The notes under the pieces: model-generated
Database searches by the model: none
What the model was told of the DNA's origin: nothing
The model's input: only the letters and a program-made list of their open reading frames with translations
Source of the DNA: Gp6-AA40 sp035496255
Lineage (GTDB): Bacteria > Acidobacteriota > Vicinamibacteria > Vicinamibacterales > UBA2999
NCBI GenBank assembly: GCA_035496255.1
Contig: DATJEU010000014.1
Coordinates: 62,001-126,000 of the forward strand
DNA: 64,000 nucleotides
Direction: 5' to 3'
In this document: one piece after another, positions 52,956 through 60,300 of the stretch
Layout of the letters: every line of letters starts with the position of its first letter
Numbering within the stretch: the first letter of the stretch is position 1
Program-made: the position numbers and the translations under genes

Positions 52956-53717
52956 TCAGGCCATCGAGCGTCCGTCAACCTTCGCCTCCGGCGCTTCACC
53001 AAGACGACGTCGCAGCATCGCGCCGGCGGCGCGAAGCGCGGCCACGCCGTCTCCGACGAACGTCGACCCGTGCATCGCTGCGAGCACGCGCGGCTGCAGG
53101 TCCGCCAGTTCGTTCAAGCGGCGTTCGGTCGCGGGCGTCAGCGGCACGTAGTCCATCAACACGGGATGCGCCTGGTACGCGGCAATGGCGGCATCCCAGC
53201 GTCCCAGCACGTCGGTCGATGTCACCGGCTCGACGTCGCCGACCTGATGAAAGAGGTCGGAGCACAACAGGACACCTGACGTCTCCTCGAAGAGGACGCC
53301 CGCGTCCCAGCCGTGCGGGAGATGCGGCGTCGGGACGAACCGGTACTTGTGCCGGCCGGTCTCGATCACATCGTCCTTCGAGAGACCGCGGGGCGGGCGC
53401 GCGGCGAAGTCCTCGATGTTGACCATCGCGCCGACCTGGCTGCAGACCGCCTGCGCACGAGGCGCGATGGCAAGCCAGTCGTTCAACGCCCCACACTCGT
53501 CCACCTCGAAGTGGCTCCAACTGATCCACCGCAGGTCGGCCGGATCGATCAGCCTGGCAACGGCGTCGCGCACCTCGGGGAACATCCGCCGCATGCCCGT
53601 GTGAAACAGGAGCGGTTCATCGTCCTTGATGAGGAAGTGATTGAACTGCAGGTCGATCTGCGGCAGGTAAACGGACACTCGGAACAAGTCGGGCGCGATC
53701 TCGTCGATCCGGGCCAT
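52956..53717 (-). CDS. Flavodiiron-like (ODP-type) MBL-fold protein
   Basis: A 253-residue metallo-beta-lactamase-fold protein resembling the diiron half of flavodiiron proteins, without a flavodoxin domain. Metal ligands can be traced: SHFEVDECG (HxExD, near residue 70; the usual DH is DE), PTPHLPHGWD, LLCSDLFHQVG and AAMHGSTF. Such proteins bind or reduce O2 or NO. A strong AGGAGGTG precedes the ATG at 53717. It is followed by the ECF sigma pair after 14 nt, hinting that the operon responds to O2 or oxidative signals; that link is inference. Confidence 0.82.
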   Translation of the reverse strand: MARIDEIAPDLFRVSVYLPQIDLQFNHFLIKDDEPLLFHTGMRRMFPEVRDAVARLIDPADLRWISWSHFEVDECGALNDWLAIAPRAQAVCSQVGAMVNIEDFAARPPRGLSKDDVIETGRHKYRFVPTPHLPHGWDAGVLFEETSGVLLCSDLFHQVGDVEPVTSTDVLGRWDAAIAAYQAHPVLMDYVPLTPATERRLNELADLQPRVLAAMHGSTFVGDGVAALRAAGAMLRRRLGEAPEAKVDGRSMA

Positions 53718-53837
53718 CGAAACACCTCCTGAGGCGATGCTCTTCACCGCGTTCTGTGTGGAAGTGTCGTGACCAGGCTATGTGTTACACGGCCGTTGCC
53801 CGCCTCTGGAAGACCTTTCATGGCGGACCCTCGACAG

Positions 53838-54008
53838 CTACCGACTGCGAGTCACCTCGGGTCGCACCTGCAGGACCAGGGCGGTGGAGATGAGAACAAA
53901 TCCGCCGCGGGGCACAACAGACGACACCAGCACCGCCGCAGCAAACGTGGCGAGGATCACCAGCGCCTCACCGCTTGGGCGGTCGGGCCGATCTCTCCGG
54001 TCGTCCAC
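53838..54008 (-). CDS. Possible 56-residue two-helix membrane protein
   Basis: A GTG-started frame 7 nt after the nucleotidyltransferase stop encodes a charged head (DDRRDRPDRPSGE), two hydrophobic helices separated by PRGG (LVILATFAAAVLVSSVV and FVLISTALVLQV), and a basic tail. The helical-hairpin pattern and its position at the end of the lasso operon support it, but there is no ribosome site and no known family. It could be an immunity or export helper; this is a guess. Confidence 0.35.
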   Translation of the reverse strand: MDDRRDRPDRPSGEALVILATFAAAVLVSSVVPRGGFVLISTALVLQVRPEVTRSR

Positions 54009-54015
54009 GGGATGG

Positions 54016-55167
54016 TCACGTATCGCGATTCTGGCGACGCAACCACTTCGGCACGCCGTGTAACACACGCCAGAGATACAACGGCGGAAGCAGGATATTC
54101 GACTCCACGCCGTATCGCGCCCGCATGTAGCCGGCGGGAGGCAAGAGGTGCTCACGAAGCAAACGCCGGCGCGTTTGCCAATCGGGAAGCGCCTCGAGAT
54201 CGCACCGCAACACATCGAGCTGGGTACGGCGCTCCCGGTATGCCAAAGCTTCGACCTTTGAAGGCCTCGTCCCGTCGCCAAAGGTGCGATCGGTGAGCGC
54301 GAGTCCTTCTGCAACGATCTCACCGAGACCGCGAGCCGCCGCGATCGCTTCGAACTGCCGCCTTCGATCGTCGTTCAGTCCCGCCGCCAGCAATTGCAGA
54401 TCGTAGATCCACAACAGATTGCGCGAACCCGGATGATGCCCGGCACGATGAATCAACGCCAGCAGGAGCGCGTGGACCGCATCGACGGTGACGGCCGACG
54501 GGCCCAGTGCCGGGAGCGGCACCCGCAACGCCCAGAGCTCGGCATGTGTGAAGCGATCCGCCAGCGCCTGGAAATTCGAAATCTTCCAGTGCACGTCGAG
54601 GGCGTGCGTGATGCCGTGACGATCGGCGCGCTGGTAGTGACTTTGGTACGACACGAGACGCCCGGACGTCTCGGCGGGCCGAAGGTAGCCGAGACGACGC
54701 AATACATCTTCTAACGCGGGTAAGTGATCCTCCGGCACGAGAAGATCGGTGTCGGCACGCGGCCGAACATGAGGTGCTGGATAGTGCGTCTGCGCGAGCG
54801 CGGCACCCTTGAACACCAACGCAGCGACACCGGACGCCGCGCATGCGCCGAGCACCGCCGCAAGCTCCGCCTGGCGAACGCAGTCCACGCTGATGGCGGC
54901 GCGCTCGGCGCGCTGAAACGACTCGACCAACTCCGCTGGCCAATCCTCGAGAGTTCCGGCGGCGCGGAGAGTCCACCCCAGGAGCAGGAGAATCCGGTGA
55001 CGGCTTGCCATGTCGATGAGCGCGAGTACGTCACGAACAGACAATTCGGCCGACGGCGGCTGCCCGGAGCGCAGTCGAAGAGCGGGCTCGCGCAACGCTC
55101 GGGCGAGAATCGACACGGGATCGGACCCGTGAGCACCAATCGTCATCGGCCGTGTTCGGAAGCGCAC
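54016..55167 (-). CDS. Nucleotidyltransferase-like protein of the lasso operon (PF14907 type)
   Basis: A 383-residue protein of the NTP_transf_5 type. The N-terminal half is helical; the nucleotidyltransferase core reads ALVFKGAALAQTHYPAPHVRPRADTDLLV near residues 117-145 (given by its FKGAAL and RADTDLLV motifs), with HALDVHWKISN near residue 190 as a possible third metal-site region. Such proteins recur in lasso-peptide clusters together with HPr-kinase-like kinases; their reaction on the peptide is not firmly known. It lies 17 nt after the JmjC gene. Confidence 0.82.
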   Translation of the reverse strand: MRFRTRPMTIGAHGSDPVSILARALREPALRLRSGQPPSAELSVRDVLALIDMASRHRILLLLGWTLRAAGTLEDWPAELVESFQRAERAAISVDCVRQAELAAVLGACAASGVAALVFKGAALAQTHYPAPHVRPRADTDLLVPEDHLPALEDVLRRLGYLRPAETSGRLVSYQSHYQRADRHGITHALDVHWKISNFQALADRFTHAELWALRVPLPALGPSAVTVDAVHALLLALIHRAGHHPGSRNLLWIYDLQLLAAGLNDDRRRQFEAIAAARGLGEIVAEGLALTDRTFGDGTRPSKVEALAYRERRTQLDVLRCDLEALPDWQTRRRLLREHLLPPAGYMRARYGVESNILLPPLYLWRVLHGVPKWLRRQNRDT

Positions 55168-55184
55168 GATGAATTGACGCGTCT

Positions 55185-56381
55185 CTAGGTGAGGATTGAC
55201 ACGAGATTCTCTTTCAGGAGCATGGCGACGAGCAGGCGCACCATGTTCCCGTCCACTTTCGCCGCCACGGCGGCACTCAGCGCGCCGATCGGCATGGGCG
55301 ATCCGTCAGCCAGTTGCTCGACGATCCATTGCATTCCGCCTGGAAACCGGTAGCGGCGTCCCGCCGACCGCAACTCGAACGAGCCGGCCGCGGATACGTG
55401 GCCCGGCACCAGCCGATGGACATTCAGGCGGACACGAAAATCATGGCCGGGCGGCAGACGCTCGGCCGTGGCGCTCCAGGGCAGGCTGAACGAGGGCCGC
55501 GGTTTGAAATTCGAACCCGCGTCGGCGACGTACTGTTCGACCAGGTCGGCATCCAGGCCGTCGAGCAACACCGACCGAAGGCGTTCGCTGAAGTCGATTC
55601 GCGCGCGACTGTCTGCCAGCAGCGGCAGATCTGCGTCGGCCAGGCTCGTCGCGCCGACCCGGTCCACCAGCCAGCGCCACACGTCACGGCCGCGAGGGTT
55701 TTTCACCCCGAGAGTCAAATGGAGCGTCGGCTCGTCGATCGGCACCGCCAGGTGATAACAGCCTCTCGGGATGTAGAGAAGGTCGCCGGGCTGCAGCACC
55801 TGGTCGAGTTCTGCGCCTGGCGGCGGCACGGACGTGCGGCTCAAATCGCCGCGTTCGATCCCGTCCACGGAAAAGCCGTACACCAGCCACCGCTTTCGGC
55901 CGTCGAGTTGGAGGATGAAGATCTCCTGGTTATCGCGATGCAGGTCAAGACCATGCAACGCGCGCCATCCGGCGTAAATGTTGATCTTCGTGCCGCCTCG
56001 AAAGAACGCCTCGAACGCTTGCGCCAGCCGCGTCAGCGGCTCGTGCAGTTCGTCGATGGCGTCGAACGACAGCGTGGCGCCGCGGCGAAGGTGATCGGTG
56101 ACATCCCTGGCGCGGATTCGCGGCGTATAGCCGTCGAGATCGGCATACGAGGCCGGCTCGAGGTCACGGCCCTGCAGTGCGAGCCGGAAGCGGAAGGTCT
56201 CGCGCCAGTGATGTTCGAGAATCGTGTTGAGTGCCGGCCACGAAAGCAGTCCGGCAAATCTGTCTGACCGGCCACGGCAGAACAGATGGCGCGTGCGCCA
56301 GTACGTCGACAGGAAATCATCCACCGGGACCGGGCTGAGGAAATCTGACAGCCACGACGGCGAGTCGCTGCGAGAATCCAT
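55185..56381 (-). CDS. JmjC/ROX-type 2-oxoglutarate-dependent oxygenase
   Basis: A 398-residue cupin of the ribosomal-oxygenase (ROX) kind. Iron ligands are His148 and Asp150 in LDLHRDNQEIF and His210 in IPRGCYHLAVP; RKRWLVYG follows, and a C-terminal helical or winged domain completes the ROX layout. ROX enzymes hydroxylate Arg or His side chains. It starts 19 nt after the precursor stop codon with a GGGGGGA ribosome site, so it is likely a tailoring enzyme for the lasso peptide. A ribosomal-protein target remains possible. Confidence 0.85.
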   Translation of the reverse strand: MDSRSDSPSWLSDFLSPVPVDDFLSTYWRTRHLFCRGRSDRFAGLLSWPALNTILEHHWRETFRFRLALQGRDLEPASYADLDGYTPRIRARDVTDHLRRGATLSFDAIDELHEPLTRLAQAFEAFFRGGTKINIYAGWRALHGLDLHRDNQEIFILQLDGRKRWLVYGFSVDGIERGDLSRTSVPPPGAELDQVLQPGDLLYIPRGCYHLAVPIDEPTLHLTLGVKNPRGRDVWRWLVDRVGATSLADADLPLLADSRARIDFSERLRSVLLDGLDADLVEQYVADAGSNFKPRPSFSLPWSATAERLPPGHDFRVRLNVHRLVPGHVSAAGSFELRSAGRRYRFPGGMQWIVEQLADGSPMPIGALSAAVAAKVDGNMVRLLVAMLLKENLVSILT

Positions 56382-56400
56382 TCCCCCCAGCCTGGCGGTG

Positions 56401-56577
56401 CTATGACGTGAAGTGTCTGTTCGGATGGCCGGAGCCGTCGACCTTGGTGCCTGAGGTCAGGCCCTTCGTGATCTCGGCGATGTCGCCGTACACCTGCAAC
56501 TGCGGCTTCTCGTACGTCTTGCGCGCCGGCGCGGGATTCGCTCGTTCACCAGCGGCGGCGGTCTCCTCCGGTTTCAT
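56401..56577 (-). CDS. Lasso peptide precursor (A)
   Basis: A 58-residue precursor. The leader has the RRE-binding signature Tyr22-x-x-Pro25-x-Leu27-x3-Gly31 followed by x5-Thr37 in YEKPQLQVYGDIAEITK; Thr is the conserved -2 residue. The predicted core starts at Gly39: ring segment GLTSGTKVD with Asp9 for the Gly1-Asp9 macrolactam, then tail GSGHPNRHFTS ending in Ser20. A strong GAAGGGAG site lies 7 nt before the ATG. It sits 16 nt after the cyclase stop codon and before the JmjC gene. Confidence 0.9.
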   Translation of the reverse strand: MKPEETAAAGERANPAPARKTYEKPQLQVYGDIAEITKGLTSGTKVDGSGHPNRHFTS

Positions 56578-56593
56578 TGCGTATCTCCCTTCG

Positions 56594-58408
56594 TCAGTTA
56601 CCGCGTTCGCGGAACCAGTAGTTCAGTCCGTGTACCCGTAACGCGGAACGCAATTCGATTTCGGTCCGCGGCTCCGGCGGCACCTTATCTGCCTTCACGT
56701 ACGTCGCCAGGTGCGGCGAGGCGACCAGCCGCGGCATCCCGGACGTGCGCATCCGGACGAAGTCCGGACTGGTACGAAGCGCGGTCTTCCTGCGGCGCAG
56801 CACCTCGCGAGGCAGCACCGTCCGCATCGCTCGACGAATGATCAACTTGTTCCGGCACCACGGCATGGCCGGCAGAGCGAGCAGGTATTCTAGCAGCCGT
56901 ACGTCCACGAATGGATGCCGGATCTCCGTATGACTCAACGCACCGTTGATGTCGCAATCCTCGAACAGCGCCTGCCATCGCGCGTGATGAAAGACGTCGT
57001 ACGCCACCGGCCTGACCCGATGCCGTGATGACGACCGGCGACGCCCCGCTTCCCATCGCTGCACACAGTCGGTACGAGCAGCGAACCCGTCGTTGAGCCA
57101 GGGCGGGAAAACGTCCCGCGCGTTCCGATGGTTCCCCGGCGTCAACAGCCGCCCGATCGACGTTCGGAGCGGGATCCGCCGATGCATGGACACATCGAGC
57201 CACAGCGCCCGCAGCAGCGCTCCCGGACGCCGATGGGTCAGCAGGTGCGACAAGTACGCGCGCCACTCGTACCGCAAGGCGTCGTCGGGACCTTCGCCAT
57301 ACAGCAGCACCTGCCCCTCGGTCGCCGTGTGGCGAAGGAAGGCGATGCCCGCGGCGAACGCCGGCGGATTCGCGACGGGCTCCGGTGTGTGCACCCGCAC
57401 GCGATCCCAATCCGCAATCGAGATTTCGTCGTCTCTCACGTCATAGTGGATTGGGATGTTCAAGTGTCGAGCGGCGAGCGTGGCGTAGTGCCGCTCGTCA
57501 TCGGGAACCAGCCGGTCGTAGACGGAGGTGATCGCCCGCACCTCGCCATCGCCGGAGGCGTCGCCCACCAGATCGCGGGCCACCGCCGCAAGCGTCGTGG
57601 AATCAACGCCTCCGCTCATCAGGACGCCGACACGATTGGTTCGAAGGCGATCACGGATTGAGGTTCGGAGCAGTGCGGTGAAGCGTTCCTGATATTCGTC
57701 CGTCCGCCTGTAGACGATCGGTTCGGCGATCGGCAGCGACCAGTACCGACGCCGGCTTACCGTGTCGTCGCTGACGGTCAGGCAATGGGCGGGAGGCAAC
57801 CGCTGGATATCTCGAATCGTCGTCGTGCTGTGGTCCTGGTTGATGCCGAAGAGCAGAAAATCGGCGACGGCCGACTCGTTCAACTCGCAGGAGAGGCGCG
57901 GGTGCAGCCGCACGCATTCGAGTGTGTTGCTGACGACCATCGCTGGTCCGATCTGCGCGTAGAACAATGGCTTCACGCCGAGGTGATCGCGCGCGCACAC
58001 GAGACGACGCTCGACGCCGTCCCACACGGCGAATGCGAAGTCGCCGAGCAGATGCGCAACGCAGTCGTGTCCCCATGTGGAATATGCGCGCAGGATCAGT
58101 TCAGCATCGAGGGCGTCCGCACGGATGGGTTGCCGATCGCGGTCACGAAGTGCGGCGATGAGCGCTTCCCGCGCGTCGACGCGGGCGTCGGCCACAATCC
58201 AGCGCCGGCCGTCCAGCGTGAACGGCTGGTGCTCGTGCGTCGATTCGTCCGTGACGCGAAGGAGCGCGTGACCGAGGCCCACGGGCCCGGCGACCTCGAC
58301 GCCGCAGTCATCCGGCCCGCGGAAACGCAGGTACTCGGTCATCCGATGCAGCAGGCGGGCGTCGATCGGTGAACCATCACGGTTCACCATCGCGACGAAG
58401 CCGCTCAT
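56594..58408 (-). CDS. Lasso peptide cyclase (C), asparagine-synthetase-like
   Basis: A 604-residue asparagine synthetase B homologue that would adenylate the Asp9 side chain of the core and close the ring. The N-terminal glutaminase-like domain begins MSGFVAM, so the nucleophile Cys2 is replaced by Ser and ammonia release is impossible, as in other lasso cyclases. The ATP PP-loop SGGVDST is at residues 265-271; YGEGPDDALRYEW near residue 370 and LRRRKTALRTS near the C-terminus match the synthetase domain. It overlaps the B1 gene by ATGA. Confidence 0.93.
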   Translation of the reverse strand: MSGFVAMVNRDGSPIDARLLHRMTEYLRFRGPDDCGVEVAGPVGLGHALLRVTDESTHEHQPFTLDGRRWIVADARVDAREALIAALRDRDRQPIRADALDAELILRAYSTWGHDCVAHLLGDFAFAVWDGVERRLVCARDHLGVKPLFYAQIGPAMVVSNTLECVRLHPRLSCELNESAVADFLLFGINQDHSTTTIRDIQRLPPAHCLTVSDDTVSRRRYWSLPIAEPIVYRRTDEYQERFTALLRTSIRDRLRTNRVGVLMSGGVDSTTLAAVARDLVGDASGDGEVRAITSVYDRLVPDDERHYATLAARHLNIPIHYDVRDDEISIADWDRVRVHTPEPVANPPAFAAGIAFLRHTATEGQVLLYGEGPDDALRYEWRAYLSHLLTHRRPGALLRALWLDVSMHRRIPLRTSIGRLLTPGNHRNARDVFPPWLNDGFAARTDCVQRWEAGRRRSSSRHRVRPVAYDVFHHARWQALFEDCDINGALSHTEIRHPFVDVRLLEYLLALPAMPWCRNKLIIRRAMRTVLPREVLRRRKTALRTSPDFVRMRTSGMPRLVASPHLATYVKADKVPPEPRTEIELRSALRVHGLNYWFRERGN

Positions 58409-58707
58409 GAAGGCGGCGACGGATCAGGGCTGCCGACGTGGATCAACTGCTGCGCGAGAAGCTGTTCGACGAAGTCCTCGACGTCCGCACGTAACGTCGC
58501 CTCATCGACGTCGTACTCGGTGAGCAGTTGAACGCAGGCCGCCTGGATCGAGCGGGCGTTGCTCAACACCTGCCACATGCGTGCACCAACCGCATTCAGC
58601 CCGAGGTACCGTTCGGTGGCCAGGTTCACGAGCACACCTTCCTCACCGACAAGACGGAACATTACGTCCGGGGCAACACTCACACGCGCAGCAAACGCAA
58701 CCGTCAT
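58405..58707 (-). CDS. Lasso peptide B1 protein (PqqD-like RRE)
   Basis: A 100-residue PqqD-family domain protein with the typical winged pattern (VMFRLVGEEGVLVNLATERYLGLNAVGARMWQVL; TLRADVEDFVEQLLAQQLI), given here by its ATERYLGLN core near residue 30. B1 binds the YxxPxL part of the leader and delivers the precursor to B2. The ATG at 58707 matches the family start; upstream sequence is the end of the kinase gene (7-nt spacer). Confidence 0.9.
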   Translation of the reverse strand: MTVAFAARVSVAPDVMFRLVGEEGVLVNLATERYLGLNAVGARMWQVLSNARSIQAACVQLLTEYDVDEATLRADVEDFVEQLLAQQLIHVGSPDPSPPS

Positions 58708-58714
58708 CACGCCT

Positions 58715-59674
58715 TCAATTGGACGTCTGTTCGAGATCGGCCAAAACGGCGGCTCGAACGTCCGGCAAGCGATCGAGCACTCGGGGATAACTGAGCGTCT
58801 TGACCGGCACACGCTCCGCCAGCGTCGCCATGGCGCTGAACTGGCGCACCATCCGATCCTGACCGACGATGCGGCGATTGAACGTGGCTTTCACCAGGGC
58901 GACGAACGCCTCCCGGCGCGAGAGCGGCTCGAGCCGCACGTCTGTCGTCCGGCAGGCATCCCGCGGCGACACCAGTGAATAAATCGCCCGCAGTTCGACA
59001 GTGCTCGCACAACTCGACGGCTCCTCGAGTGTCAGGATCCGCTTGTCGGTGCCGTCGTTCATGTGCGGCGTCATTGCTGGACACAAGGTCAGCGTGCTTG
59101 CGACTTTCGAGAACAGCTTGATCCGCGGCGGGCCGGGATAGGCGACGACCCGATCGGAGGAGGCCTGGACGACCAGCATATCGTCGGTCAACTGGGGATA
59201 CCCGGCGCCGAGGAAGCTCGCGGCCAGCGTCGACTTGCCGAAACAATTGCCTCCCAGAAACGCCACCGCCGTGCCGTTGACGACAACAGCCGTCGCGTGC
59301 AGCGGTTCGAAGCCCTGCATGACCAGGGCAAACGACAGCGCCTGTCCCAGCAAGTACACCTGAAACGACTCGTCAGAGGCTTCGTCGTCGGGACGGCAGA
59401 CCACGCGGCGGCCGTCGGCGCTGACGAGAAACTGACCAACGGCGTCCCAACGCACGTACGTCGATCCGTCCGGGAGAAACGCGTACTGATACCAGGAACC
59501 ACGCGGCGAATCGAAACGGGCGTTGCGAATAGCCGCGGCGAATTCCGCCTCGTGCCCGGCGACGCACTCAACCTGCGCGAACGCGCCGTGCGAATACTCC
59601 GGCAGCCCGAGCCGCAGGTTGCTGCGAATCGCGACTCCGTACACGCCGTAGCTGTGTCGTTCGGAACCGATCAT
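58715..59674 (-). CDS. HPr-kinase-like lasso peptide kinase
   Basis: A 319-residue HprK-type protein. It has a P-loop GGNCFGKST at residues 141-149, a preceding catalytic His region (PLHATAVVV, His126) and LTDDMLVV (Asp164/165), which match the HprK/P kinase site. Homologues in paeninodin-type lasso clusters phosphorylate the C-terminal Ser of the precursor; the precursor here ends in Ser. It is coupled to B2 upstream through ATGA and to B1 downstream. The longer frame from 59989 is a shadow of B2. Confidence 0.88.
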   Translation of the reverse strand: MIGSERHSYGVYGVAIRSNLRLGLPEYSHGAFAQVECVAGHEAEFAAAIRNARFDSPRGSWYQYAFLPDGSTYVRWDAVGQFLVSADGRRVVCRPDDEASDESFQVYLLGQALSFALVMQGFEPLHATAVVVNGTAVAFLGGNCFGKSTLAASFLGAGYPQLTDDMLVVQASSDRVVAYPGPPRIKLFSKVASTLTLCPAMTPHMNDGTDKRILTLEEPSSCASTVELRAIYSLVSPRDACRTTDVRLEPLSRREAFVALVKATFNRRIVGQDRMVRQFSAMATLAERVPVKTLSYPRVLDRLPDVRAAVLADLEQTSN

Positions 59675-60093
59675 CTGCGCTGCCCGTTGGTCCACCTCAC
59701 GACCGGGACGTATTCGTCGCCGGTGGCACCAATGAGAATGCGGTCGCACCGAGCCACCCACGCATGCGCCTCGAACGCGCCGCCCGTATCGTGGCGGACG
59801 CCGATGGTCAGGGTGACCGGTTCGACATTGGCGTCGAGGACGAGTTCGGCGACCAGTGCTCGAACCAGGCACGTGCTGAGGCGGCCGAGACGACGCCCCG
59901 TCGCCTCGATCGCCCATACCAGCCGCTCGTCGGACCCGTTCACCAGCAGACGCACGATGTTGCGGGAGCGCAGGCTGCGCGCTCGCCACGATTCCAGCGA
60001 CAGGAGACGCAGCGCGGCCGCGGTCGCCACCTGCAGCGCCGTCACGGCGACGAGCAGCCGCCAGTCCCCGGCCGTCAACTGAGCGCGTTCCAT
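59671..60093 (-). CDS. Lasso peptide B2 leader peptidase (transglutaminase-like)
   Basis: A 140-residue cysteine protease of the lasso B2 family. Catalytic Cys75 is in RLSTCLVRALVAELVL and His110 in GAFEAHAWVARCD; Asp117 could complete the triad. The IGVRHDTGG turn precedes the His as usual. It would cut the leader after Lys(-1). The ATG at 60093 gives the normal B2 length. It is the first gene of the operon, with a 207-nt divergent spacer to the GT39-like gene. Confidence 0.9.
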   Translation of the reverse strand: MERAQLTAGDWRLLVAVTALQVATAAALRLLSLESWRARSLRSRNIVRLLVNGSDERLVWAIEATGRRLGRLSTCLVRALVAELVLDANVEPVTLTIGVRHDTGGAFEAHAWVARCDRILIGATGDEYVPVVRWTNGQRR

Positions 60094-60300
60094 CTCACGT
60101 CCGCACGCATCCCGACTGGAATGGTCCCGGTAGGGTACACGATTGCCGGCGGCCGAATAGCCGGGTTCAGCTTGCAGTTCCGGGCATTCTCGCGGACCCG
60201 CGACCTCCGTTCTCGGGTCAACACCTGATTGCCGCCGGGTATCCCCGGCAGTAGGGTAGGCGCCTCCTGCGCGCATCTCGACGCGGGAGTGTCCCCCCAG
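60094..60300. other. Divergent spacer between lasso operon and GT39-like gene
   Basis: This 207-nt spacer must hold the lasso operon promoter. A TTGACC box is seen on the minus strand, but no convincing -10 box at the right distance and no sigma-54 element were found. Regulation of the lasso operon therefore stays open. Confidence 0.4.

Noticed and set aside
56408..56641. Plus-strand 77-codon frame over the precursor gene
   Set aside because: It is the antisense shadow of the precursor and the cyclase end, without ribosome site or domain.
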